Below are positions 17,797 through 26,096 of a DNA stretch of 57,000 nt, one piece after another. Location: positions 1 to 57,000 of the forward strand of contig JAFMEZ010000008.1 of NCBI GenBank assembly GCA_017856455.1. Reading direction: 5' to 3'. Source of the stretch: Parafilimonas sp. (GTDB lineage Bacteria; Bacteroidota; Bacteroidia; Chitinophagales; Chitinophagaceae). The notes below the pieces were generated by a model. It had not been told where the DNA came from. It saw only the letters and a list, made by a program, of their open reading frames with translations, and did not search any database. Positions within the stretch are counted from its first letter, which is position 1, and each line of letters starts with the position of its first letter. The position numbers and the translations under genes were made by a program.

Positions 17797-18357
17797 ATGA
17801 AAATATCAAAGTTCAATATATATACATTCTTGATGTTGGTTGTTGTTGCTGCTGCTTATCGTGCTATTCCTGGTAGACCATGGGGATTTGCACCTCAAAT
17901 GGCAATGGCAATATTCAGTGGAGCTGTGATCAAAGATAAAAAATGGGCCCTTGCTTTTCCATTGTTGTCTTTGTTCATTTCTGATGCATTGTATCAGGTC
18001 TTATACAGCTTTGGTATTTTTGATATCCCAGGATTTTATAAAGGGATGATAAGTAATTACATTTTGTTTGGCTCCTTAACTGTAATTGGATTCTTCACCA
18101 ATGCTGAAAAGTTAGGATCAATTGCTAAGAGTTCTTTCACTGCACCTACAGTATTTTTTCTTGTTTCTAACCTAATGGTTTGGATGGGGAATGGGGGATA
18201 TCAGCGTCCGAAAAATTTATCTGGATTGATGCAGACATATGTTGATGGTTTACCTTTTTATGCCAACAGTATTCTCGCAACAGTTGTTTTTGGATCACTA
18301 ATGTTTGGGGCAAATCTTTTGATCAAGAAAGCAACCTCTGCCAGTTTCGCAAATTAA
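17797..18357 (+). CDS. DUF6580-type integral membrane protein, possible transporter component
   Basis: A 186-residue hydrophobic protein with about five membrane segments (near residues 8-22, 33-65, 80-100, 115-130 and 155-175). The AIPGRPWGFAPQMAMAIF start and the LFISDALYQVLY segment resemble the DUF6580 family, annotated as putative transport proteins, often small S-component-like. The substrate cannot be read from sequence. It has its own good promoter and overlaps the end of rnhA on the opposite strand by 4 bases. Confidence 0.75.
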   Translation: MKISKFNIYTFLMLVVVAAAYRAIPGRPWGFAPQMAMAIFSGAVIKDKKWALAFPLLSLFISDALYQVLYSFGIFDIPGFYKGMISNYILFGSLTVIGFFTNAEKLGSIAKSSFTAPTVFFLVSNLMVWMGNGGYQRPKNLSGLMQTYVDGLPFYANSILATVVFGSLMFGANLLIKKATSASFAN

Positions 18358-18824
18358 TTGCTCTCAGTATAGCCTTTGTCTTCTTCTAAGTTATTTCCAT
18401 CTGCAGCAGCAGTGGCAAGCTCATCACATCTTTGGTTATATGGATTAGAGGCATGACCTTTAACCCATATGAATTTAATTTGATGTTGTTTGAATAACAG
18501 ATAAAATCTTTTCCAGAGGTCTTTGTTCTTTTTGCCGCCTTTAAAATCAGTTTTTATCCAATTCTCAAGCCAACCCTCATTCACAGCCTGAACTACGTAT
18601 TTACTGTCTGAGTATAGTTCAATGTGTAATCCAGTCCTTTTTAAACTATCCAAGGCCGCAATAACTGACATCAGTTCCATTCTGTTATTGGTGGTATGCG
18701 TAAATCCACCTGAAATTTCTTTGATTTCATTTTTCCACATCAAAATAGCTCCATAACCGCCTCTTCCAGGATTACCTCTAGCGGCGCCATCTGTATAAAT
18801 CGTTAATCCATTGTGGTTGATCAT
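18354..18824 (-). CDS. rnhA: Ribonuclease HI
   Basis: A 156-residue enzyme that degrades the RNA strand of RNA-DNA hybrids (R-loops, primers). All active-site residues are present: D12 in IYTDGAARGNPG, E50 in NNRMELM, D73 in YSDSKYV, H124 in VKGHASNP and D134 in RCDELA. The basic protrusion is also present (WIKTDFKGGKKNKDLW). Its ATG overlaps the pyk stop in an ATGA junction, so it is probably translationally coupled to pyruvate kinase. The acidic C-terminal tail is variable in the family. Confidence 0.96.
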   Translation of the reverse strand: MINHNGLTIYTDGAARGNPGRGGYGAILMWKNEIKEISGGFTHTTNNRMELMSVIAALDSLKRTGLHIELYSDSKYVVQAVNEGWLENWIKTDFKGGKKNKDLWKRFYLLFKQHQIKFIWVKGHASNPYNQRCDELATAAADGNNLEEDKGYTESN

Positions 18825-20311
18825 TCAATAGTGCTAACCTTGATGGTGTTTGTTGGAAGGTGTAATTCAACAGGAGTGCTACATGTATTTACAACGACTT
18901 CTCCTTTTCTGATAAATCCTCTTTCCTTTAAAATCTTGATCTGATCTGAAATGATTTCATCTAAACTTTCTTCTTCGCTGTAATAAAATGCCCTAACACC
19001 CCAACTGAGGCTTAATTGATTGACAAGGGATCTCTCTTTTGTAAAGATGAACAGGTGTGATTTCGGACGATAAGAGCTAAGCATGAAGGCAGTATATCCT
19101 GATTGTGTCATTCCAATCAAAGCATCAGCATTTGTGCTTTCAGCGAGCTTACAAGCAGTAAGACAAACTGCATCACTAATATAAGTGGGAGAGTGAGGAA
19201 GTGGTTTAATATCTTCTTCTCTGTTATACCTGTATTCTGATTGTTCTGCTTCAATGATGATTTTTCTCATGGTTTCAACCACCAACACTGGGTGCATTCC
19301 TGTTGCTGTTTCGCCACTCAACATTACTGCATCCGCACCTTCCAATACTGCATTCGCAACGTCAGTGCTTTCGCTTCTGTTGGGTTTAACCCTGTCAATC
19401 ATACTCTCCATCATTTGCGTAGCAACAATTACTGGCTTTCCGCGATGCATGCATTTCCTGATAAGTTGTCTTTGGATGAGTGGTACTTTTTCAATAGGGA
19501 CTTCCACTCCCAAATCTCCTCTAGCAACCATGATTCCATGAGATTCGAGTATAATCTCACGGATATTCTCCAAAGCTTCTGGCATCTCGATTTTTGCAAT
19601 AACTTTTGTCTTGCTGTTATTGTCAGTAAGAATTTTTTTGATTCCAATGATATCATCAACCCTTCGAACAAAGGAGAGTGCTACCCAGTCTAGCTTTTCA
19701 GCCATGATGAAATCCAAATCCTTCAAATCTTTTTCTGTAAGTGCTGGAAGTGAAATTTTTGTATCAGGAAGATTTAATCCCTTTTTAGAAGAGATGATTC
19801 CACCTAATTTGACCTTCACCTTCACATCTTTGTTGGGAAGTACATCCTCAACTACCACTTCAATTTTCCCATCATCAATCATGATGGTATTTCCAATAAC
19901 AACATCACCTGCGAGGTTAGGGTATGACACATAAATTCTTTCCATTGTGCCAATTACCTTTTCATTGGTGAGGGTTAAAACATCACCTTCTTTTACAGGT
20001 AATGCATTGTTTTCAATTTCACCAACACGAAGCTTAGGGCCTTGTAGATCACCCAAAATGGCGATATTGTATGGTTCAGTAGCATTGATCTTTCTGATGT
20101 GATCAATGATTTTTTTCTTGTCCTCATGTGCACCATGCGAAAAATTTAATCTAAACACATTAACACCTGCTTTTACAAGTGCTAATAATTTATCGTAGGT
20201 GTCACAAGCTGGGCCAACAGTCGCGACAATTTTTGTACGATGATTGATATGCTGATTTCCAGCATGATTATCCATTTCTTGGTGAAAGTATTTTCCGATG
20301 TTCTTACTCAT
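18821..20311 (-). CDS. pyk: Pyruvate kinase
   Basis: A 496-residue glycolytic enzyme converting PEP and ADP to pyruvate and ATP. The start block TKIVATVGPAC is at residues 26-36, followed by FRLNFSHG, the KIEMPEALENI segment bearing the catalytic lysine, and the signature VARGDLGVEVP. The C-terminal allosteric domain runs from about residue 370. It lies 60 bases downstream of pfkA on the same strand, separated by a strong hairpin, and its stop overlaps the rnhA start. Confidence 0.97.
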   Translation of the reverse strand: MSKNIGKYFHQEMDNHAGNQHINHRTKIVATVGPACDTYDKLLALVKAGVNVFRLNFSHGAHEDKKKIIDHIRKINATEPYNIAILGDLQGPKLRVGEIENNALPVKEGDVLTLTNEKVIGTMERIYVSYPNLAGDVVIGNTIMIDDGKIEVVVEDVLPNKDVKVKVKLGGIISSKKGLNLPDTKISLPALTEKDLKDLDFIMAEKLDWVALSFVRRVDDIIGIKKILTDNNSKTKVIAKIEMPEALENIREIILESHGIMVARGDLGVEVPIEKVPLIQRQLIRKCMHRGKPVIVATQMMESMIDRVKPNRSESTDVANAVLEGADAVMLSGETATGMHPVLVVETMRKIIIEAEQSEYRYNREEDIKPLPHSPTYISDAVCLTACKLAESTNADALIGMTQSGYTAFMLSSYRPKSHLFIFTKERSLVNQLSLSWGVRAFYYSEEESLDEIISDQIKILKERGFIRKGEVVVNTCSTPVELHLPTNTIKVSTIE

Positions 20312-20335
20312 AATTAAAATTGGTTTTCAAGTACA

Positions 20336-20364
20336 TAAAAACAGCAGAGCTTTCACTCTGCTGT
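20336..20364 (-). terminator. Terminator between pfkA and pyk
   Basis: Nine-base arms ACAGCAGAG and CTCTGCTGT with a six-base loop; on the minus strand the hairpin is followed by TTTTTAT. It should separate pfkA from pyk, at least in part. Confidence 0.8.
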
Positions 20365-20371
20365 CCTTTAT

Positions 20372-21355
20372 TTAACTGGCTAATATTTTTACCATTTTGA
20401 GCCAATCTTCATTGATTCTTTGTTTTGCTTTAATTGCTTTGTCTAGCGGAGTATAATGCATTTTGTTGTTGACAATGCCAACCATTACATTATGGTTTCC
20501 TTCTATCAGGCAGTTTACTGCAGAATAACCCATTCTGCTGGCAATCATTCTGTCCAAGCTTGATGGTGCTCCGCCTCTTTGAACGTGTCCCAAAATAGCT
20601 ACTCTGATATCAAATCCTGGTATTCTCTCTTTGATAATTTCTGCAAGTTCATTTCCACCGCCAAAATCATCACCCTCAGCAACAACCACAATATTTACAA
20701 GTTTTTTTCTTCTCTCTTTTTCCTGTAAGGATTTGATGACAGCTTCTACATCAGTTTTTTGTTCTGGAATCAAAATATGTTCTGCCCCAGTCCCAATTCC
20801 ACTGTATAGTGCGATATATCCTGCATCCCTTCCCATCACTTCCACAATAAAAAGTCTGTCATGTGCATCTGCGGTATCCCTGATTTTATCTATGGCGTCA
20901 ATCGCTGTATTTACTGCAGTGTCAAAGCCAATGGTGAAATCAGTACCTGCAATATCTTTATCAATCGTTCCTGGAATACCAATACAAGGAATGTCAAATT
21001 CATTTGAAAAAATTTGGGCGCCTTTGAATGACCCGTCCCCACCAATGATAATCAACCCATTGATGCCATGTTTTTTTAGATTGGCATAGGCTTTTTTTCT
21101 TCCCTCAGGGGTCATGAACTCCTTACATCTTGCAGTTTTGAGTATTGTGCCACCTCGTTGTATAATATTGGCTACACTTCTTGAATCCATCTTGTGGATA
21201 TCATCATCAATCATGCCTGAGTAACCTCTGGTAATTCCATAAACTTCCATTTTATTGAACAACCCGGTTCTCACTGCTGCTCTGACACACGCATTCATAC
21301 CTGGAGCGTCTCCGCCTGAGGTCATTATGCCTATTTTGGTAACTTTTTTTGACAT
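20372..21355 (-). CDS. pfkA: 6-phosphofructokinase (ATP-dependent)
   Basis: A 327-residue family A phosphofructokinase. The ATP site is TSGGDAPGMN and GGDGSF (105-110; Gly at 108 indicates ATP rather than pyrophosphate use). The substrate loop is PGTIDKDIAGTD with the catalytic base D132; many homologues have TIDND, with K133 in place of Asn here. MGRDAGYIA and GHVQRGGAPSS complete the active site. It is upstream of pyk on the same strand, so the two committed steps of lower glycolysis are neighbours. Confidence 0.96.
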   Translation of the reverse strand: MSKKVTKIGIMTSGGDAPGMNACVRAAVRTGLFNKMEVYGITRGYSGMIDDDIHKMDSRSVANIIQRGGTILKTARCKEFMTPEGRKKAYANLKKHGINGLIIIGGDGSFKGAQIFSNEFDIPCIGIPGTIDKDIAGTDFTIGFDTAVNTAIDAIDKIRDTADAHDRLFIVEVMGRDAGYIALYSGIGTGAEHILIPEQKTDVEAVIKSLQEKERRKKLVNIVVVAEGDDFGGGNELAEIIKERIPGFDIRVAILGHVQRGGAPSSLDRMIASRMGYSAVNCLIEGNHNVMVGIVNNKMHYTPLDKAIKAKQRINEDWLKMVKILAS

Positions 21356-21414
21356 GTCTACTTCGTCTTAATTTTCTGGCAAGGATCGAAGGGAATAAGT
21401 AGTGTTAGCGGTCG

Positions 21415-21422
21415 CAAATCTA
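21415..21422 (-). promoter_or_regulatory. Putative -7 element TAGATTTG for pfkA
   Basis: Perfect TAnnTTTG on the minus strand, about 60 bases before the pfkA ATG. It sits within a short GTTAG/CTAAC inverted repeat (21404-21424). The -33 part is not convincing. Confidence 0.5.
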
Positions 21423-21504
21423 ACGATAAAATATGAAAATTCAGGGTATTTGAGTCATTGGTGGCATCTATATTATCCACATCTAAACATTGAAAATCAG
21501 CAGC

Positions 21505-22395
21505 TTAAAATATTAAATCAAGTGCTTCTGCAAACGATTTAGGAGTGTAATTCAATTCTTTGATTGCCTTGTCTATGATAAAGCCGGTTTTAAGTGGACG
21601 CCGACCAGCTTGTGTAAAACTGCTGGCATCCACGGGGTGAATCAAGGCTTCATCCAAGTTCAATTTTCTCGCAACTGCTAATGCCATTTGGAAAGGACTC
21701 ATGAAGTCTTTGCCGGAGATATGGTAAAGTCCTTGTGCTCCAATCTCTATTGATCGTAGGATCGCATCAGTTAAGTCGGGTATATATGTAGGTGTCCTGA
21801 CCTGATCAGCAACAACATTGATATGCTTTCCTTCCTCCAGATTCTTCTTTACCCAGTAAATGAAGTTTGTTCGGTTTAATTGATCTGCCTTCCCATAGAG
21901 CAATATCGTCCTTATAATGGTCCAACTCACATTACTGCTCATAAGATGCTGTTCGGCCAGTTCTTTGGTCATACCATAGTAGTTGACAGGAGCTGTGTGG
22001 TTATTTTCTGTGTAAGGTCCATCTTCGCCACTGAAAACAAAGTCAGTTGAGAGGTAACAGAACCTGGCATTTACTTCCTCTGCAGCTTCAATTAAGTGGT
22101 CAGTTGCATCTACATTAGTATTATAGCTGATTGTTTTATTATGCTCACAATCATCTACTTGTGTCATAGCTGCACAGTGTATAATCAAATCTGGACAGAA
22201 TGTCTGCGTCACATCAATTACATCCTCTTTCTTACGGATATCGAGTGACTGATATTTGAACTGATCATGAAGAAATGTTTGGGGAAGTCTACAGTCATTT
22301 CTTCCTGTTGCAAGGGTAGTATGTCTTGATCCACTCAAAAGTTTAGAGAGGTTGGAGCCTACCATTCCGTTAGATCCTGTCAGAAGAATTTTCAT
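21505..22395 (-). CDS. RmlD-like NAD(P)-dependent sugar-nucleotide reductase
   Basis: A 296-residue extended short-chain dehydrogenase. The Rossmann motif TGSNGMVG is at 6-13, IIHCAAMTQVDDCE resembles the RmlD substrate region, and the catalytic YxxxK is Y140/K144 in YYGMTK. The closest known group is dTDP-4-dehydrorhamnose reductase (RfbD/RmlD), but no rfbA, rfbB or rfbC genes are adjacent, so the substrate is open. It lies 49 bases downstream of dcd on the same strand and may be co-transcribed with it. Confidence 0.82.
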   Translation of the reverse strand: MKILLTGSNGMVGSNLSKLLSGSRHTTLATGRNDCRLPQTFLHDQFKYQSLDIRKKEDVIDVTQTFCPDLIIHCAAMTQVDDCEHNKTISYNTNVDATDHLIEAAEEVNARFCYLSTDFVFSGEDGPYTENNHTAPVNYYGMTKELAEQHLMSSNVSWTIIRTILLYGKADQLNRTNFIYWVKKNLEEGKHINVVADQVRTPTYIPDLTDAILRSIEIGAQGLYHISGKDFMSPFQMALAVARKLNLDEALIHPVDASSFTQAGRRPLKTGFIIDKAIKELNYTPKSFAEALDLIF

Positions 22396-22444
22396 TTGAT
22401 GACTTGCTTCATCAAATGTAATGTTTTTGGAAATTCAGTCCAGA

Positions 22445-22981
22445 TTAGAACTTATTCTTCCACATCATGCTTTCGATGGGCTTATCTGGCTGTCCAGAAT
22501 ACTTTGCATTCTTCTTTTGATTGTATTTAACGGCAATTTCTCCTTCAACAGGGAAATATATCAATTGTCCAATGGGCATGCCATGATAAACCTTTACAGG
22601 CTGTTTAACAGAAATTTCCAGGGTCCAGTTGCCACAGAAGCCAACATCACCTTTTCCTGCTGTGGCATGGATATCAATGCCAAGTCGACCGGTAGATGAC
22701 TTGCCTTCTAAAAAGGGGACATGCTCGTGGGTTTCTGTATACTCCTGTGTTACGCCCAGGTAAAAGATATGTGGATAAAGTACAAATCCATCATCTGGTA
22801 TTTCAAAATACTCAATCTCGTTATGTGCTTTGGCATCCAGAATATGGTTCTTGTACGTTGCAAGACATTTTCCGAGGTGCACGTCGTAAGAATTACTGCC
22901 TAAACATGATGGATCAAAAGGGGTAATCTTAATACTTCCTTTTTCCATCTCTTCCATGATGCGCTTATCAGAGAGAATCAT
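22445..22981 (-). CDS. dcd: dCTP deaminase
   Basis: A 178-residue trimeric enzyme of the dUTPase-like fold converting dCTP to dUTP, which feeds dTMP synthesis. Family features are MILSDKRI at the start, FDPSCLGSNSYDVHLG, and EGKSSTGRLGI followed by HATAGKGDVGFCGNWTLEI, which contains the catalytic glutamate. A bifunctional deaminase/diphosphatase is not excluded from sequence alone. It diverges from the phosphopantetheinyl transferase gene over 99 bases without a clear consensus promoter on either strand. Confidence 0.93.
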   Translation of the reverse strand: MILSDKRIMEEMEKGSIKITPFDPSCLGSNSYDVHLGKCLATYKNHILDAKAHNEIEYFEIPDDGFVLYPHIFYLGVTQEYTETHEHVPFLEGKSSTGRLGIDIHATAGKGDVGFCGNWTLEISVKQPVKVYHGMPIGQLIYFPVEGEIAVKYNQKKNAKYSGQPDKPIESMMWKNKF

Positions 22982-23080
22982 ACCACTTCATTTTAGCGTC
23001 CCGAAATTCGTAATAGAAAAGAGTTTTTTACACTTATTTTTTCAACAAAGTTTGAACAAGCTAAAGCTTAATTTTACAAT

Positions 23081-23701
23081 ATGCCAATTGTCGCTAAAAG
23101 GATAGAAGAGCAATTCAGTTTGGGTCTCTGGAAGATAGATGAAGAGATCCCTTTTTTTGAATCTTCAATTACCTACAGGTCTAGTGCATCCAGCAAAGAG
23201 AGAATAAAGCAACAACTCGCTGCAAGGATGGCATTGGATTCGATTCATGAAAATTTTCCATTCGATCTGGTTTGTCTTTCTGAGACTGGTAAACCTATGC
23301 TGAAGGACCAAAAAATCAAGTTTTCGCTGTCACATTGTAATGGTTATGCAGCGGCTATTGCTTCTGGTATACATGATGTAGGAATTGATATTGAACCTAT
23401 TCATCAACGAGTCTTGAAAGTGGAGAAAAAGTTCTTGCACGAAAATGAATTGAATCTGCTTGTTCATCATAAAGATGAAAAACGCATTGAGTATCTGACG
23501 CTATTATGGTCACTCAAGGAATCATTATACAAATGGTGGGGTAAAGGGGGTGTTGATTTTTCAAATGAAATGAAAGTATTGTCTTTTGAGGAATCCACGA
23601 ATGGAAAAGCTATCATGCAATTTTCTAAATTGCCAGAAGAGCAATTTGAATTACAGTATTTTTTACATGATCAAGTTTGGGTCACAATGCTTTGTAAATA
23701 A
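23081..23701 (+). CDS. 4'-phosphopantetheinyl transferase (Sfp-type)
   Basis: A 206-residue enzyme that moves phosphopantetheine from CoA to a carrier-protein serine. The signature residues are present: GKP (70-72), FSLSHCNGY, the metal-binding D103 and E105 in VGIDIEPI, and W143, K146, E147 and K151 in LLWSLKESLYKWWG. The two-fold Sfp-like length distinguishes it from short AcpS. No polyketide or peptide synthetase is nearby, so the target may simply be the fatty-acid ACP; that is inference. A terminator hairpin follows directly. Confidence 0.92.
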   Translation: MPIVAKRIEEQFSLGLWKIDEEIPFFESSITYRSSASSKERIKQQLAARMALDSIHENFPFDLVCLSETGKPMLKDQKIKFSLSHCNGYAAAIASGIHDVGIDIEPIHQRVLKVEKKFLHENELNLLVHHKDEKRIEYLTLLWSLKESLYKWWGKGGVDFSNEMKVLSFEESTNGKAIMQFSKLPEEQFELQYFLHDQVWVTMLCK

Positions 23702-23702
23702 G

Positions 23703-23726
23703 AAAGCCCCTCACGGGGCTTTTGCT
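23703..23726. terminator. Terminator between convergent PPTase and DUF2911 genes
   Basis: AAAGCCCC and GGGGCTTT arms with a four-base loop, with T-rich sequence on the plus side and TTTCTTA on the minus side. It can serve both convergent genes, and is one of the few convergent junctions here that has a hairpin. Confidence 0.8.
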
Positions 23727-24558
23727 ATTTTAAACTTGCTTGAAGTTTTTCATTTAACGTCACATAATCAGGGTTCTTAGCTGCTTTTGCCAACTCAAGT
23801 GATTTAGTTGATGCAATTTTTGCTTCGGCCTTTTTGCCCATAAGTGATAGACATCTTGCTTTTTGATACCATACCCAATAGGCATTTGGACTTTGTTTTG
23901 TAGCTTCTTCTAGCCAAGCGGATGCTTTATTTAGATCTTTGCCATTGTCTAAATAATACATCGCTGCATTGAAATATGGCTTTGTATCATTGTTCATAAG
24001 GTTGTCAATTTGCGACATGATTTTGCTGTCAATGTCAACCTTTATTGGAAAGCTTACCATGGTTGCGTCCCAAAGAATCATGACTTCAAGTTCATTTGTT
24101 TTAACTTTTTCAAAAAGAATCATGAATGATTCAATTGAAAAGGGGAGTGATACACTTGGAACAGTAAGTCTAACAACATCCATTTGTTGTTGATAAGCAG
24201 AAGGAGAAGTAACATCAGTCTGTTTAGAAATAATGATGGTCCATTCACTTGCTCCAGGAATTGAAAGCAAACCGTATTTTCCGGGCGCAACTTTTGTTCC
24301 ACCTATTACTACTTCTTCACTAAATGTTAAAGTTGTAGCACTGTTTGCTCCTGTACGCCATACTGCTCCGTAAGGAACTAAATCTCCAAAAATGTTTCTT
24401 CCTCTCATATTTGGTCTGGAGTACGATAACTCAATACTACCGAGTCCGAATTCCTGCTTTACTGTTTGTGCAGTTGATGAAGAGGGCACTCTCAAACTTT
24501 GTGCATCGGCAAATGCAATAGATCCAAGTAAAAGAAAAGAAAAAATAATCTTTTTCAT
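23725..24558 (-). CDS. Exported DUF2911 domain protein
   Basis: A 277-residue protein with a signal peptide (MKKIIFSFLLLGSIAFADAQ). Residues about 25-170 match the DUF2911 pattern (LSYSRPNMRGRNIFG, PYGAVWRTGANSATTL, APGKYGLLSIPG), a beta-rich domain of unknown function common in Bacteroidota. The C-terminal 100 residues contain TPR-like helices (ASAWLEEATKQSPNAYWVWY). It probably acts in the periplasm. It lies 43 bases downstream of xerD on the same strand and converges with the PPTase gene. Confidence 0.85.
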   Translation of the reverse strand: MKKIIFSFLLLGSIAFADAQSLRVPSSSTAQTVKQEFGLGSIELSYSRPNMRGRNIFGDLVPYGAVWRTGANSATTLTFSEEVVIGGTKVAPGKYGLLSIPGASEWTIIISKQTDVTSPSAYQQQMDVVRLTVPSVSLPFSIESFMILFEKVKTNELEVMILWDATMVSFPIKVDIDSKIMSQIDNLMNNDTKPYFNAAMYYLDNGKDLNKASAWLEEATKQSPNAYWVWYQKARCLSLMGKKAEAKIASTKSLELAKAAKNPDYVTLNEKLQASLK

Positions 24559-24601
24559 ACGGTTTATTTTTTGGCAAGTTAATCAAATAAAATTTCAATG
24601 C

Positions 24602-25504
24602 TTAATCCTTAAAACCAGGATGAAATTTTCTCAGCGTATCCCTAAGGAAGCTTCTGTCTAAGTGCGTATATATTTCAGTAGTCGTTATGCTTTCATGTCC
24701 GAGCATTTCCTGCACAGCTCTCAAATCTGCTCCACCCTCAACCAGGTGTGTTGCAAATGAATGGCGAAATGTATGGGGAGAAATATTTTTCTGAATATTT
24801 GCTTTTTTGGCCAAATCCTTGATGATGTAGAAGACCATTACCCTCGTCAACTTATTTCCTCTTTTATTTAGAAAAACAATATCCTCTGCGCCTTTTGCAA
24901 TTGCTACATGCACTCTAATTTCCTGCAAATAGATCTGTAAAAATTTTATTGCTTCAGTTCCGATTGGTATGAGACGCTCTTTGTCACCTTTTCCTATTAC
25001 TCTTACAAACCCAATATCAAGGTAAAGATTAGATTTTCTAAGTTGAATGATTTCACTTACACGCATACCGCAACTGTAAAGGGTTTCAAGTAGGGCTTTG
25101 TTTCGCATGCCCTCGGGTTTGCTGAGATCGATTTGATGAATGATACTTTCAATTTCTTCAAAGGTCAAAGTATCCGGCAAGGATTTTTTAAGTTTTGGCG
25201 CAGATAAAAGTTCAGTGGGGTCCTTTTTTGTTATTTCCTCTTGAAGACAATATTTGTAAAAAGCTTTTATGGCTGAAATAATTCTTGCTTGAGATCTTTC
25301 ACTCATTCCCAATTCTGCAATCCATTTGATGAATTGTTGAAGTTCCTGTAAGGTGATATCACTTGGATTTTTGTCTATTTTTTTTGAGAATAAAAATTGA
25401 ATCAACTTATCCAAATCTTGCCCATATGCCAACAAAGTGTTGGAAGAAAGAGATTTTTCCAATTGAAGATGAAGTAAAAAGCCTTTCTTGTTGATTTCCC
25501 ACAT
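24602..25504 (-). CDS. xerD: Tyrosine recombinase XerD-like
   Basis: A 300-residue site-specific recombinase. The N-terminal SAM-like DNA-binding domain covers about 1-90. The catalytic set is complete: R148 in CGMRVSE, K172 in GKGDKER, H244 and R247 in HTFRHSF, H270 in LGHESI and Y279 in IYTHLD. Length and spacing fit the chromosomal XerC/XerD dimer-resolution recombinases acting at dif, not a phage integrase; no attachment site or mobile genes flank it. XerC cannot be ruled out by eye. Confidence 0.9.
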   Translation of the reverse strand: MWEINKKGFLLHLQLEKSLSSNTLLAYGQDLDKLIQFLFSKKIDKNPSDITLQELQQFIKWIAELGMSERSQARIISAIKAFYKYCLQEEITKKDPTELLSAPKLKKSLPDTLTFEEIESIIHQIDLSKPEGMRNKALLETLYSCGMRVSEIIQLRKSNLYLDIGFVRVIGKGDKERLIPIGTEAIKFLQIYLQEIRVHVAIAKGAEDIVFLNKRGNKLTRVMVFYIIKDLAKKANIQKNISPHTFRHSFATHLVEGGADLRAVQEMLGHESITTTEIYTHLDRSFLRDTLRKFHPGFKD

Positions 25505-25580
25505 TGATGATAATCTATTCGATCTTTGTATGTTATTATAACCTAAATTCGCCCCTCAATTTAAACATTAAATTCATCCC

Positions 25581-26096
25581 GTGGCAAAAGCAGTTGGTTT
25601 CAGTTTCAAATCATTTAAAATCAAAGCTGGAAAAAATAAAAAAGCGTTAAGGTCTTTTTTAACGCGACTCAAAAACAGGCCACCAAAGGGTTTGGATAAT
25701 TTGACGCCAGTAATTGATAAAGAAGTTTGGAAAGAGGTTGACTGTCTAGCTTGTGCGAATTGTTGTAGGACAATGACTCCAACTTTCTCTACAGAGGATA
25801 TTAAAAGAATTGCTGCGCATTTTAAACAAACGCCGGAGCAGTTCAAGAAGAAATGGCTTTATAAGGATAAAGGAGGGGATTGGATGAATACTCAAACGCC
25901 TTGTCAATTTCTTGATCTCAAGACTAATTATTGCTCTATTTATAGTATTCGTCCTTCTGACTGTGCAGGCTTCCCACATCTGACCAAAAAGAAGATGGTT
26001 GATTACGTGCACGTTCATCAACAAAACATTGAGTATTGCCCAGCAACATATTCAATGGTGACTAAAATGCAGGAGCTGATGAAGACTTCTAGTTGA
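25581..26096 (+). CDS. YkgJ family cysteine-cluster protein
   Basis: A 171-residue protein with the zinc- or iron-chelating cysteine pattern of the YkgJ/UPF0153 group: CLACANCC, then CQF, CSIYSIRPSDCAGFP and YCPA. It likely binds a metal or Fe-S centre; the biochemical role is unknown. The start is a GTG at 25581 (AKAVGF follows), as no in-frame ATG precedes the basic N-terminus. It diverges from xerD over 76 bases and its stop directly abuts the tamL stop on the other strand. Confidence 0.85.
   Translation: MAKAVGFSFKSFKIKAGKNKKALRSFLTRLKNRPPKGLDNLTPVIDKEVWKEVDCLACANCCRTMTPTFSTEDIKRIAAHFKQTPEQFKKKWLYKDKGGDWMNTQTPCQFLDLKTNYCSIYSIRPSDCAGFPHLTKKKMVDYVHVHQQNIEYCPATYSMVTKMQELMKTSS

Noticed and set aside
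20372-21355. K133 in the PfkA TIDKD loop as a catalytic defect
   Set aside because: The catalytic aspartate D132 is retained and, from memory, the TIDKD variant occurs in other Bacteroidota phosphofructokinases, so loss of activity is not supported.
24602-25504. Tyrosine recombinase as a sign of a mobile element
   Set aside because: Length and motif spacing fit the chromosomal XerC/D type, and there are no attachment repeats, tRNA target or phage-like neighbours.
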